A stretch of DNA of 64,000 nt, taken from Misgurnus anguillicaudatus (taxonomy: Eukaryota; Chordata; Actinopteri; Cypriniformes; Cobitidae). How positions within the stretch are numbered: position 1 is the first letter of the stretch; every line of letters starts with the position of its first letter. Positions 39,822-62,847 of the stretch are shown here, piece after piece. The translations under genes were made by a program, and so were the position numbers. The stretch lies in the NCBI RefSeq assembly GCF_027580225.2, contig NC_073348.2, positions 24,672,001-24,736,000 of the forward strand, read 5' to 3'. Under the pieces are notes generated by a model, which was given only the letters and a program-made list of their open reading frames with translations, had not been told where the DNA came from and searched no databases.

Positions 39822-41076
39822 AGGGATAGTTCACCTAAAAATGGATATTCTGTCATCATTTACTCAACCTAAAGTTGTTCTTAACCTGTATGAGTTTCTT
39901 TATTATGTTGAACACAAAAGAAGATATTTCAGGGTTTCCTGCAGAAAATGTGTTAGTTAAGGTAGGGTTGGGCGGTGCCAGGGGCGTGGCAATCATAGGG
40001 GCGCGTCATGATAAAAATGAAAATATTTTTATTAAAAACACTAAATTCTTAATTTTGAAGAAACTATGACAGAAAATGAACACATACTAGATTATTAATG
40101 AATTAAATGTTTTTAACATATACCTTAGCTGCGCGATGAAGTGAAACTAAAGGGTTAATAAACACAAACTGAAGCAGATGTCGTAGAACATCTGGCGAAC
40201 GATTATAAATAGCGTAAAGATAAAAAAAGATAATTTCCCACTATTAATTACATTATCTTAAAGGAGTGTAACTACTGTAGCATGTAAATAATGCACATAG
40301 AGCGCTCAACAATTATATCGAATCACCAGTTAACTTACTTTAAATATGCAAGAACTATAGACTAATACAATAACAGGCTTAAATAAACCCAAAACATAAG
40401 TCCACTTACAGTTCTCACGGACACGCGTTTTATCAACTGGCTATCCTCCAGACACGGGCCGTTTGGCCGTGTGGCGCGTGTGCACCCTGGCGGTTTTAAG
40501 CGCCTCCGCGCTATTCTCCGAGATGTTTTATCAACTGGCTAGTTATCCTGCAGACAGTGATGGACCACGTCGTCCTCTCATTTCGGCCGTGTGGCCGCTC
40601 GCGGTGTGAAGCGCGTCTGCGCTATTCTCCGAGATGTTTTATGAACTGGCTAGTTTTCCTCCAGACAGTGACGGACCACGTCGTCCTCTCATTTCGGCCG
40701 TATGGCGCACGTGCCCGCTTGTGGTGTGAAGCGCGTCCGCGCTTTTCTCCAAAATGCACTTGACGGCCTTTTGTGCAGCGAATTTTTTTTTAAACGACCA
40801 AGTTAAGGCGGTAGGGTTTCCCAGCTTGGGCGGGCCGCCCAAACGGCAAAGTGCTGCGGGAAACCCTGTATTTTAATAAATTATGTTTGTGGTAAGCACA
40901 CAGTTGATGGCACCCATTGACTTCCATAGTATTTGTTTTTCCTACTATGGAAGTAAATGTCAAGTGTGTGCTTATCATCATTTATCCAAATATTTTATTT
41001 TGTGTTTAACATAATAAAAAACACATACAGGTTTAACACAACATGAGGCCGAGTAAATGATGTCAGATTTTTCATT
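39822..41076. mobile_element. TTAA-type AGGGATAGTTCACC MITE with an insertion
   Basis: The left arm (39822-39929), with AGGGATAGTTCACC and TGTATGAGTTTCTTTATTAT, and the right arm (40869-41076), with the inner palindrome TTGACTTCCATAG and partner, belong to the same family as 3288-6129. TTAA is at 39818-39821. The right end dissolves into a (TA)n run. Confidence 0.75.
39930..40868. mobile_element. CAGGGTTTCC-ended element, 939 bp
   Basis: The ends CAGGGTTTCCTGCAG and GCTGCGGGAAACCCTG are inverted, with a 5-bp TATTT match on both sides (39925-39929 and 40869-40873). Removing it restores the host MITE. Inside, a GC-rich unit of about 111 bases (TTATCAACTGGCTAG to TCTCCGAGATG) is repeated three times at 40432-40760. 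The superfamily is unknown. Confidence 0.75.
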
Positions 41077-41489
41077 TTATATATATATATATAAGAATAT
41101 TATAAGAAATTGACTAGATCTATTCTCCACAATTAATCGCTGATGCAATGCTTGGTCAGTGCATTGCAAGTGCACAGTCCACAGTTTGCATTCACTTGCT
41201 TACTTTTCATGAGTTTCTAGCCATAAGGAGCAAAATTGTCACGTAGCATTTTAATCCAGACTACGTAAGTGCTACTTTCAGCGTCAGTAACACATAACAG
41301 TTGTAGGAATCCTTTGTTAGCACTCAGACAGCTGTGATTTTCTCTGGGATGGCAACAAGATGGGGTCTTGTTATTTACTCTAAGTGCAATGCTTGCCTGC
41401 GGTACATGCAGAAACAGGAAAGCACACGTACAGTCACCAAAGTGAATGCAAAATAAACCGGTTGCTCTGGCTTACAGATGCATCTTTGT

Positions 41490-41640
41490 GAGTAGCCGTA
41501 CATTTACATTCCTGCATTTGGACACTTAAATCCAAAGTGGGTCATCTATTTTTATCAGTATGTGCATTCCCTGGGGATCGAACCCATGACCTTTGTGCTG
41601 CTAACACACTGCGCTACCAATTAAGCTACATTACAGTAGT
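41490..41640 (-). mobile_element. tRNA-derived SINE, antisense
   Basis: The reverse complement has an A-box-like GTAGCTTAATTGGTAG and a B-box GGTTCGATCC, followed by the tail sequence CACTTTGGATTTAAG found in the other copies. It is a SINE rather than a tRNA gene, since the body does not fold as a tRNA. Confidence 0.75.
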
Positions 41641-41787
41641 AGCCATGCAGATTTCTCAAGTGCACATAATCTCCCCTAGGAACAAAAAAGTGGTCGTGGC
41701 TTGTTTGGAGCTGTTTCCTGTAGGACTGAGCCGGGGTTCAAGTTTATGATCCGTTGCCTAGGAAACACTACTGTACTCTTTAGGTGT

Positions 41788-41790
<3 letters not shown>

Positions 41791-41834
<44 letters not shown>
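41791..41834. repeat. (GA)n microsatellite
   Basis: A pure GA run of 44 bases. A (TC)n run lies at 42173-42217. Confidence 0.95.
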
Positions 41835-41838
<4 letters not shown>

Positions 41839-42019
41839 GTCGGATGGGGGAGGGGCTGTATAGGGAAAAGCAAAAAAATAAAAAAACAGACTGGCTGGTT
41901 GAAGGGGGTTGGGCTATCTTCACACCACTCTCTCTATCGCTGTCTCTCCCCGTCTCTCTTTTTGCTTTCTCGTATGAGACCATTCCTTTTCTTTCTTTGT
42001 CTGTCTGCCGAAGGGGAAA

Positions 42020-42186
42020 GGCGAGAGAGGAGGGTGCAAATGTGAGCGAGAGAGGCAGAGAGTGTGGTAAGGGAGAGAGGTAAGAAGGGAAAGAGCAAAA
42101 TGGACCAGACCCACTCGGCTTTTTGACAAAAGAAGCTCACTTCCGATCTGACAGTGGCATCTTGCGAGTAAGTCTCTCTCTCTCTG

Positions 42187-42217
<31 letters not shown>

Positions 42218-42394
42218 TTATGTGTGTGTGTGTATATGTTTACGCGAGAGAGAAAGTATGCATGATCTCTCTGAGCTGTCATCCGGTGCTTTAAAAGGTA
42301 AAGGTTAAGAAAAATTTAAAGGGACAGTACGCTCACAGTTGGGCAGCAAGTCAGGAAGCCGTGCATGTCCTTGTCTTCCCCTGTGCCCTGCAAG
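42020..42394 (+). promoter_or_regulatory. Candidate alternative 5'UTR exons
   Basis: Purine-rich sequence from about 42020 ends at a donor TTGCGA|GTAAGT (42168). A second donor, CTGCAAG|GTAAGA, lies at 42395, with a possible acceptor CTCACAG near 42337. Together with flanking (GA)n and (TC)n runs this resembles an alternative promoter region with small untranslated exons, upstream of kdm6b on the same strand. The donors are good, but short donors occur by chance, so confidence is low. Confidence 0.22.
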
Positions 42395-43780
42395 GTAAGA
42401 ACCCATCTAAGTCTCAGGGGAGAAACACTCATATTTCCTCTACGAGACACTTATATACCAACCCTCCGGCTCACTTTATCTGTCTTTGTGCTCTGTGACG
42501 TTTCGTTCTGATGTTATTCTCGCTTCGTGCACTCTTATTCTTTTGTGAATGTTTTGCAGTTAATCTCTCAGTCCCTTGCAAGTTGCACCAAACCCATAAA
42601 CTCGCAAACCTGTGGAAATACTTGCGCAAGTTTTGTAACCTTCAAAAGAATGCAAAGAATCATAACAGTGTCTTTAAAGCGACTAAGAATGTTATTCAAG
42701 TCGGTATTCGCAGAAATATCTGACCGAGCTCTCTTTGATGTGTTTATGAGAAGATTGCACACAGTTTTTCCAAATCTGATTCATTCTGTATTTTTTTCAG
42801 GTTTTCAAGGTCAACTTGTTAACTCACTGATCTGGTCATAGTGGTAAATAAGTAACTGGAAAGATTAACAGTTAATAACAAGGTACATATTCATTTATCA
42901 AATTCAAGAGATGTTGAATATAAAGCATGAATCAGATGCATTTTGGGTGAACTGTTTCTTTAAATTCTCCGTTTCGCCGTCCTTGTGCTCCATTTGCTTT
43001 TTTTTCTTTCTTTCTTATTGCATTTTTTGCTCATATACTATATGATGTAATGTGACTGATGTTGAATGTTTTGCAATAAATCTCCATTTCCCTGCAAGTC
43101 GCTACAACTCAAATTTAATTGTAAAGTAGGCTACAGAGGAGATCCTTCTGTACGTAATGCAATTGTGTGTGTGCGCGTGTGTGTTTGTGTAATGTAATAG
43201 CATGCTGGGCTGTAGTGAATACTTTTTTTACAGGAAGTGTGGTTATTATAGTTGGTGATCATGATCTTTGTCATTATGGCTCAACACAGATCTAATAAAA
43301 GTCACTGGCCTTGTGTATGTGCGTTTGCTGTGAACCCTTTCGGGCCACCTCCCTATAAGCACTATCACTAATAGCTGTATGCATGAGAGATTTCCTCGGT
43401 TTGATATCTAGTCTACTGAGGAAAACATGCATATGTTTTTTTTACCTCTCTTGCAGCTTATATTTGCACATATTCAAACTTGCAATATGTTTGCATATAA
43501 TGAATTGACTGCAAGCGTGAATGAGATTTGAAAGTTGTAGCGACTTTACTTTGTTCCTCATGCGGACGTGTCGTATAGTTCAGAAGAATATAGCTGTGTG
43601 CTCTTTGTTTTATTTACTCAGAATAAAACAAATTCAAATGTGAACGTTTGCTTTAAAAGGCGTTTCGTTTTTCCCCATACTTTGTCTATAAAAGGAGTTG
43701 GTCCCAGACAGGCCCGTGTTTAATGACCCAAAACCCCCACCTCACCCAACCCAAATTTGTCCCACCTGTTGCAACACACA
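42395..43780. other. Non-coding stretch, nothing recognised
   Basis: Two overlapping frames at 42511-42841 give no recognisable protein. No repeat was identified. Confidence 0.45.
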
Positions 43781-43788
43781 CTCCACAC

Positions 43789-44011
43789 TAGTAGTTCTCA
43801 AACTTTTTATAAAATACATTATCATAAATTCTGTGTATTTTTAAACACAGAAAAAAGTAAGGCCACTAACCAAGAGCAATACTTTGCATCATTTAATACG
43901 TTTTGTTAAATTCAAATTCCACATTTTTGAGATTGTTTTATGTCATGGGGGGCGCGAAGGGATGCACCCTACACTGGGGGGTTCACATGCCAAAAAGTTT
44001 GAGAACTAATG
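43789..44011. mobile_element. CAGTGGTTCTCAAAC-type hAT MITE, copy 3, 8-bp TSD
   Basis: Degenerate ends TAGTAGTTCTCAAAC and GTTTGAGAACTAATG are flanked by a perfect CTCCACAC duplication (43781-43788 and 44012-44019). It is shorter and more decayed than copy 2. Confidence 0.88.
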
Positions 44012-44019
44012 CTCCACAC

Positions 44020-44915
44020 TTGATCTGAGATGAGCCTCATGTGCAAGAGCTGTTTATTTAGAGTAATACGAGATGTGTGTACAAGTCACTATCTAGCCCA
44101 GATTGGATATCAACTACCATAAACCCACGCAGCTGCGATAGCACGTCGCTTCTTAAAGACATAAACATCAAAAGCTGTACGAACGAACTCGGCTGGATGT
44201 TCGAAAGTGAAGTCGTGAGAGTCGCGTTCATGCGGTTATGACAAAGGTCCCTTTGTCAGCTGCACTTCACTGTTATGGCACATTTTCTCCACAACAAAGT
44301 CCCTCTTGATGTGAAATGTGACGATAACAGCGTTGATGATTATGATTTCGAAACTGGATGTCGTTCTGATACTGAAACCCAAACATACAGAGAAAACCTC
44401 AAATACTCGCAGTTCCAGACGTGCTCTAAACATGTAATGCTCTGAAATTTGATGTGGTCTGTATAGCCTATATTTGTGTTTTTTTCCCAAGATGTTAGGA
44501 GACACGACCAATGTACAGTAATGAGTTTGTTAAAACAGGAAACCCCTCAAGTGGCACGTTCGGCCTGGCCACTTCTGTTTACGTCTGCAGTGTGCACAGG
44601 CCTTTGAATATCGGCCTTACTCTCAAACATCTGACAGTAATGCAATCTCATTGCTCCCGACTGCAGTTGTGGCTTTATATTCTCTTTCTTTCTTTCTTTC
44701 TTTCTTTCTGTCTGTTTGATTCCTGCTGTGGTTCCCCGCTGCTTTCATGAGATATGTTTCAGATGGACAGTCAATGCACACTTGCTATTTTTTTGGCTGG
44801 GTTCCTGGATGTTTGTGAAAAATTCTTTTGAAGAGTTGATAGGCAGAAGTGTCTAACTTCTGCCGTACTACATTTGTTTGCTTTTAAAGGGTATTTCCTT
44901 GATCTTTTTGTGCAA
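44020..44915. other. Non-coding stretch with a short (TTTC)n run
   Basis: A (TTTC)n run is at about 44684-44708. The 91-codon minus frame at 44236-44511 is not recognised, and no gene is supported. Confidence 0.45.
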
Positions 44916-46030
44916 GTCTGTGTAAACTTTGATAATAAATGTGTCTCACCGCAGAAAAATGTGTTATTATCTATCCAGCCAAATTTGAATGATGAAAAAA
45001 ATGAAAAGTAAATATCAAAATCTTGGAAAACTAAGCAGGATTCGCTAATCTCAAACATTGGGGGCGTGTCCGCTGTCTTTGCTCAAACCACGCCCACTTG
45101 CGGGAAAGCTGCCATCTCTATCAACATTCTAATACCGCTACAACTTGAATGGATGCTCACGATTATGGGGCGGGGCATGCTTGGTGGCTCTAGTGCGTCA
45201 AGTCCATAGACTGTAAAAAAAGATAGACGTAGTGTCTGTGACGTCACCCATAGGTTTCTGAAGAACGTTTTTAAAGCTTTAAGTAGGCGGTGTCTGCCGT
45301 CGCCATCTTGGCCACGTGTCACCGCGCCGCACTCGCGGATATCCAAGAAATTGGTAAAAAGGCGGGACGTGGGTGAAACTGGTTGCTAAAACCACGCCTG
45401 CCTAGCTCGACTCTAGTGACAGCAGTGGCTGTTAAACCATCACTCAAGTGACCACACCCTTAATTATTTAATAATAATAATTTAAACAGATGAGTTCCAA
45501 AAAAATTCACCCCCCTCACAGTTGTCATGAAGGGCAAAATTAGCTATACAGACCAAAACCAATTTTTGTACCAGGCTGTAAACATATTAATTTCTACTGT
45601 AAAATTGGGCATTTTAACATGGGGTCTATGGGAATTTACTCCTTTTTGGAGCCAGCCTCTAGTGGCCAGTTGATGAATTGCAGTTTAAATCACTTCCGTA
45701 TTCCCTTCATCAGAGAGATCGGAAGGTTGCCCCTTGGTAAATATGTTCGAAGTCTGTGTAAACTCTGATAATAAATGTGTCTCACCACAGAAAAATTTGT
45801 TATTATCCATCCAGCCAAATTTGAATGATGAAAAAAACGACAAGTAAATATCAAAATCTTGGAAAAATAAGCAGGATTCGCTAATCTCAAACACTGGGGG
45901 CGTGTCCGCTGCCTTTGCTGAAACCACGCCCACTTGCGGGAAAGCTGCCATCTCTATCAACATTCAAATACCGCTACAACTTGAATGGATGCTCGCTATT
46001 TTTTAGGGGGCGGGGCCATGCTTGGAGGCC
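44916..46030. repeat. Direct duplication of about 270 bp, 836 bp apart
   Basis: The segment starting GTCTGTGTAAAC at 44916 recurs at 45752 with roughly 95% identity, ending in GGGGCGTGTCCGCT and GGAAAGCTGCCATCTC. Between the copies lies a dispersed repeat with CCATAGACTGTAAAAAAAG and GACGTCACCCATAGG. The arrangement suggests a compound element or a tandem duplication. Confidence 0.8.
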
Positions 46031-46341
46031 CGCCCAAAAAATCCTGAATTTAGAAATGAATAATAATTGTTTAATGATCTAACTCCACAATTCAGTACTA
46101 CATAGTTTACAGTCTTTGTAATGTGTTTCAGCAATACATTTCTAACATGTATAGCAGGTTTAGAAACAGTTCTCTGAATTTACTTTACACAGACTTTAAA
46201 GACCAGCGCAACTAACAATCATAAGTATTTAAAAAAATGTAAGCACCAGCCATTCTTAATATCTTTACAGATCCCAAAGTTACACAAAAGGTCATTGGTT
46301 CGATAGCACAAAAGGTCATTGTCCAGGGAACACCTACAGTA

Positions 46342-46899
46342 TAGACAGTTTCATTGGACGCACGTGCGGTGATGCGATACGTGTCTGGTCTGAACTTTAC
46401 TTCCGGTTTAAAGGAACAGTATGTAAGAAATGTATATCAATTAATCATAAAATGGCCCTGATATGTCACTAGACATTAAGAAATCATTTTTATTTCAAAT
46501 ACTTATATCACTGACAACAGTGGTCTGGGCAGGATATTGTCTTTTAAAAAGTGGAGTTGCAGCCCTCAACTCATGTTTAGTTGTGTGATTGCAGTACCAG
46601 TTTTAGCCACAAGTTTTGTGATTGCAATACCAGTTTTGGCCACAATCCTACATACTGTTCCTTTAAGTTTTTTTTAATGGTCTGACTAGTTGCTAAACCG
46701 AACTCTTGAACAAATACCTTGTCGAAAATAACAAATGTTTTGGTTTCCTAGGTAATCTACATGTTGTTTATTTTGTTTGATATATAAATAAACTCCTTTT
46801 AAAGGACTTTGCTGTTATTTATTCTTAGCAGAGTTTACCGGAAGTTACGTGTTGACCACGAAAGCCACTTGTTTATGTTGTAACTGCTGAAACCGTCTA
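46342..46899. mobile_element. TA-target MITE, copy c, carrying a further insertion
   Basis: It has ends TAGACAGTTTCA and TGAAACCGTCTA at TA sites and the family interior. It is interrupted after ACTTCCGGT by a 251-bp TTAA element. Confidence 0.82.
46412..46662. mobile_element. TTAA-target MITE, 251 bp
   Basis: The ends AGGAACAGTATGTA and TACATACTGTTCCT are perfect inverted repeats, flanked by TTAA (46408-46411 and 46663-46666). A direct repeat of about 30 bases with GTGATTGCAGTACCAGTTTT lies inside. Confidence 0.88.
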
Positions 46900-46959
46900 T
46901 AATGTGGACCTTGTAATGCACTGTAAGTCACTTTGGATAAAATGCATAAATGTAAATTG

Positions 46960-49729
46960 TGAAAAATAGCTGTGTTTGGTGCTGAAATAACATTAAATGA
47001 AAATAAGAGACAATATCATTTTTTTTTTAAATTGTAGTTATATGTGAGATTAAATAGCAAAGTTTTGGGGTGGGCAGTCAGGGGCGGTGGACTTATTACT
47101 AATGTAATCTTCTTAATGTGTGCATCTATCCATGTGAATCAAATAGGTAGATATGTGTCACATCGTGAAGGGAAGTTCTTCGAGCGATGCTTCTCTAAAT
47201 CTCACATTGTTCGAATGTGATGCTGTAGGCGTCTTTACTAAAGCGTAAAAATAAGGTCTGATAACATCCCCTATCACAACCCAATGAAGGAGTGCAAGGG
47301 AAACCTCCAACGTTTCAGACGCTTTTCTCGAAACAAGATACTTTCCAGTAGAGCAAGGTCACGACCACAAGTGCACTACAAAGTCACGTTTCCACAGGAA
47401 GTTAGAACCACTTCCTTTTCAACAGAACGGTTCACTGGGTTTCCATAGCTACCGAGGTTAATATGGTGTTAAACGTTGGCATTCAACACCCACACGTCAG
47501 TTAGGCGTAGTTGTGTTTTGCCTTCTTACTGATGTAGGGAAACAGTAAGGGTACAGTTTGGAGTGAACAGGTGTGAAGTGTTTGTGTAATATGATATACC
47601 TCGACCTGTTTCACAATGCATTGTTGTACCGCTTGATATTTGATTACATGAGTTTTGTGTGTTTTATAGCGCAAACTCTTGCAGTACTCCTGTAAGTTTC
47701 AACTTTGTCTCGGATACAAGTCTTGAAATTCTTCAGGAGACTGTAGTCTAAATGTGACCCTGTCTGTGAAATCGAGGTCAAAGTCTTATTGGACCTTATT
47801 GCTTACATAGTCTTAAAAGTATTATGAGGACATCATATTGAAATCTCTTGATTACAGACTTAAGCTAAATTTATGATATTTTAAGGTCTCTGAATGTTTG
47901 TAGTGGAGATACATATGAGATTTCTTGGGTCAAAGTATTTGAAAAGCATGAGATACAAGCAAAAATCTCAAATTGCTCCCGGTTTTTACTTGTATAAAGG
48001 CATTGTTTTGTGATTCTTTGCCAGTTAAAAGTGCCATAGAATGTAAAACTCTACTTACCTAGGTATATATAGCTCAACATTATTATTTATGGCCCTTTCA
48101 AATAAGGTAATATTAGACCATTTCATTCTAAAGGCAAATCTAATTTGGCATTCAGACCAGACGCGGAAGAGGCGGCAAGCGCGAGTGATTTACATGTTAA
48201 GTTAATGCAAAGACGCAAATAGGCATCCTGCGGCGCGGAAAAGTGCAGAAGGTGCGACGCGGATATTCGCGCCGCGTTAACCAAACAGGAGCTTGCTCTA
48301 ATAGTCGCGTGATTACAGGGAGCGAGCGGAGTCGCAGAAGCCCCTCCCATGATGCGAATTTCCACGTGAATGTCTCGAATGACTAGAATTGTATGCGCGA
48401 ATGAAGCGAGTAAACTCAAAATGTTCAAGCGTCCAACTACGCGCGAATAGCGAGCTAAGTTAATGGCAAGCTAAGCTGCTATCGAATCACAACACACTAA
48501 ACAAACGACACAATCAGAACTGGTTACGTATTTCTGAAGGAAGGACTTTATAGAACAAGGAAGACATCAGCTCGTTTTGAGGACAGTGAAAACAGCGCTA
48601 TACAGATAAGTAAATTATGTGAATGCACAGTTAGGGTTGTAAAGCGACATGTAAAACCAACTCTGGATATTTTTTGCACTTAATAAAGCCATATACCTTC
48701 AACTTTATGTAGATATCAGAGATCAATTTAACAACGAATTCTTTGGCATCTTTAATGTCTGCGTAAGACAGAATTGCTTACTATTGAAAACAGTTCAAAC
48801 ATCAACCAAAAAGTGACGTCTCACAGATTCGCTGTGAGCGCCTTTAATGTAGCAAAAATGAAAACTTTCAGGCAGTTTGGTGAATGTAATGTTTTTAAGA
48901 GCTGCAGATATGTACAGAGCAGAGACAGCAGCAGTTGCTGTTGACTTGTCCTGATCTGAACCAGGAAACAGGAGTTTTACAGTATGTTGGCTGAGCTACA
49001 GCATTCATAGCCCTGAAAAAGCACAGACGCCCTTTTTTAACCTCACACAGGCAAACCCATGCTCATGTGATAGACTCTACTATGATAAAGGAGAGCTTGT
49101 CTGGCTGTTGTAGAGCTTGGGAGACAAAGATAAAACAAAGAAGAAGAGGAGGCGGAGCTTGTGGATTGCTGTGTACTGTACACTTTTGATTGAACTCATT
49201 CCAATTGTTGATCTGTTGCTTTAGCTAAAAAATAAATCAAGCAAAGAAAATAACGTTAATGAGACATTATTAAATATAGTGTTTTAGCTGTCACTAAGCA
49301 AACATAAATGTAGCTCTTAAAGGTAAATGGCACCCTTGACTTGTATAGTGTAAAGTTAAAGACCCACTGAAGTGCCTTGAATTTCACAGTTTTGTTTGAT
49401 GCGTTGATGTAATTTCCACCAAAACCGAAACTTAGGGTAAGGCAACTTAGTGGTATTTTAAAAATAGCCAGTAGCATTTACACTACCTCGCAGCTTGGAA
49501 TCAGATGAGAAGCTACAGTGATGATGTCATACAAATCATTGGTGCGTATAGATGTTTTAATGGCAACCACATAAACAAACAGCTTTTGTGTCTTCTGATA
49601 GACTTGCACAAAGTATCAATAGTCTTTAGGAAACCGAAAGGTATTTTTCCCAGAGGCCAGTTTAACCATAGCCAGACTGATAAACAAACACAAAAACATT
49701 GGTGGAAAAGAGAGACTCTTTAAGTTTTA
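46960..49729. other. Intergenic with fragments of dispersed repeats
   Basis: About 48015-48765 is a repeat containing AGTGCCATAGAATGTAAAAC and ATGTAGATATCAGAGATCAA, shared with 11559-12532 and 13784-13850. A patch at 48145-48430 is CpG-rich. Part of 48500-48600 is the reverse complement of the 51501-52351 element. No gene is supported. Confidence 0.5.
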
Positions 49730-49945
49730 AAGGAACACTCCACTTTTTTGAAAATACTATTTTCCAGCTCCCCTAGAGTTAAACATTTAATTTTTCCCGT
49801 TTTGGAATCCATTCAGCTGATCTCTGGGTCTGGCGGTACCAATTTTAGCATAGCTTAGCATAATCCATTGAATCTGATTAGACCATTAGCATCGTGCTAA
49901 AAAAAAAATAACCAAAGAGTTTCAATATTTTTCCTATTGCGCGTG
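49730..49945. mobile_element. TTAA-type repeat, second copy (empty-site reference)
   Basis: It matches 8026-8190 and 8605-8650 continuously, including GACCATTAGCATCGTGCTAA, without the hAT insertion present in the 8-kb copy. It is truncated on the right. Confidence 0.8.
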
Positions 49946-50344
49946 CAATAAAAGTAAAATGTGAACCATCCCTAAATGTGAATTTTGTCAGTGTTTTGGA
50001 GAACAATAGTTATCCATAAGGTTATCCATAAGGTCATACTAAAAGCCAAAATTGATTACATGTGGACTTAAAATGTAGACAGTAACAGAAAATGATACAA
50101 TAAAAGCATGAATAAAGCATGATTATTGACCAGTCAGCATTCAAAACACTGTCTTTTGTGACAGATAAGGACGATTGTTTAGTGTTATAAAGCTATAGTT
50201 TGTGGCTACCATCCATGGAGCCAAGCAGTCTTGTCTCTCAGGAAACTGATATTGACAGTGTCGTTTACCAAAGAAGAACATCCTAAAGATTTCCTCTTTA
50301 TTCCCACTCCCACTTGCTGTCTTTCTTTGTGACTTCCTGAGCAA

Positions 50345-50455
50345 AAGTTGTCACTGGGGCGGTACCTTTTCAAAAATACACATTGGTACTTTACATATCT
50401 GTACCCAAATGGTACATATTAGGACCTTTTTAAAAGGTACCATCCCAGTGACAAC
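50345..50455. mobile_element. Palindromic MITE with GGTACC arms
   Basis: The arms AAAAGTTGTCACTGGGGCGG and CCATCCCAGTGACAACTTTT are inverted, with TACCTTTT / AAAAGGTA inside. It is short and non-coding. Confidence 0.75.
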
Positions 50456-50856
50456 TTTTTTCCTTTTTTCTAAGAGTGCAGTTTATCTCAGACATAGAAG
50501 CACCAAAATAGACTCGTATGTAATCTTTAGGTTATAAAAAGATATGACTCAAAGTGTAATAATAAAATGTAATGAGTGTAAAATGGGTAAAAATATCTCA
50601 TAGAGTGATATCATACAGTATACTGGGTTCTAGCCATCCAGGAATACCTTACGAAAGCCATAGCAACCATTCAGAAAATCCCCAAAACCACATAGCAACA
50701 CATTTAGAAAACCTTAGAATCCATATAGCAATGCATTGTACTACTGAGATGGCAAGTTTGCACAGGCACCCGTCAAATTTCCTTCAGTCGTCAAGACTGA
50801 ATCAAGATGTTTTAATGTCAAATCATGAAAAATGCTTTTGTTAGATTTTTACTGAC

Positions 50857-50857
<1 letters not shown>

Positions 50858-50918
<61 letters not shown>
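50858..50918. repeat. (TC)n microsatellite, acceptor tract
   Basis: A pure TC run of about 61 bases ends four bases before the exon at 50923, so it would serve as its polypyrimidine tract. Confidence 0.95.
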
Positions 50919-50921
<3 letters not shown>

Positions 50922-50922
50922 G

Positions 50923-51005
50923 AAAAGCTCAAATCTGAAGCAAAGGGAAGTTTAGTGATCTCTGTTGAGATCTGCAGTGGAGGGTTTCTCAGACTTATCA
51001 GTGCG
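50923..51005 (+). other. kdm6b: Candidate kdm6b 5'UTR exon after a (TC)n acceptor
   Basis: An 83-nt segment is bounded by TGCAG at 50918-50922 and GTGAGTG at 51006. It has no ATG and stop codons in its frames, so it would be untranslated. Its polypyrimidine tract is the (TC)n microsatellite at 50858-50918. It lies 114 nt upstream of the first coding exon. No transcript evidence is available. Confidence 0.5.
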
Positions 51006-51124
51006 GTGAGTGTTTAGATTCTTTCTCTTTGCCAGAATAAAACACAGCATGACTGTTCTCAACTCAAATAATTGCTTTTGTATGTGTGTGTGCGTGGTCG
51101 TGTGTTTGTCTCACCTCAGGCTGA

Positions 51125-62443
<11,319 letters not shown>

Positions 62444-62648
62444 GTGAGTCGAACACACTGATACATCACAATACATGCACCAGAGAGTATAAACAATAGT
62501 CACATACACATCTTCTGTGATATGTAACTTTTGCTTGTATTTCGTCATTTTTGTTTAAAAAATGTTTTAAAATTGTTGGTTACTTTATGCAAAAAATGTC
62601 ATTTTTTACCTTATATATACTAATAATAACTAATATTTCTAGCGATAT

Positions 62649-62815
62649 TGTTGCTGTAGCTCAGTTGGTAGGGCATTGCATTAGCATTGCAAAAGGTCAT
62701 GGGTTCGATCCCCAGGGAACACACATACTGATAAAATGTATAGCTTGTAATCCATTGTAAGTCATTTTGGATAAAAGTGTCTGCCAAATGCATGAATATA
62801 AATGTAAATCAATTC
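62649..62815 (+). mobile_element. tRNA-derived SINE, nearly complete
   Basis: It starts with an A-box GCTGTAGCTCAGTTGGTAGG, has a B-box GGGTTCGATCCCCAGG, then AACACACATACTGATAAAAT and the tail TAAGTCATTTTGGATAAAAG. The tRNA-like head followed by an unrelated tail is diagnostic of a SINE. Fragments of this family occur at 15488, 41490, 46294, 52453 and 58784. Confidence 0.88.
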
Positions 62816-62847
62816 ATATTATAAGCTTGTCATGAATCGGGATAGGG

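Larger units (their letters stand above)
46294..46957 (+). mobile_element. SINE interrupted by a TA-target MITE
   Basis: The left part (46294-46341), with GGTTCGAT and CCAGGGAACACC, and the right part (46900-46957), with GCACTGTAAGTCACTTTGGA, are the two halves of the SINE seen complete at 62649. A 26-base internal duplication (ACAAAAGGTCATTG) is present in the left half. Confidence 0.78.

Noticed and set aside
41920..42282. Arg/Glu-rich minus-strand frames as coding.
   Set aside because: They run across the (TC)n and (GA)n runs and are low-complexity artefacts.
62649..62722. A tRNA gene, from GTAGCTCAGTTGGTAG and GGTTCGATCCC.
   Set aside because: The boxes are embedded in a SINE with the same tail as five other copies, and the body does not give a complete tRNA cloverleaf.
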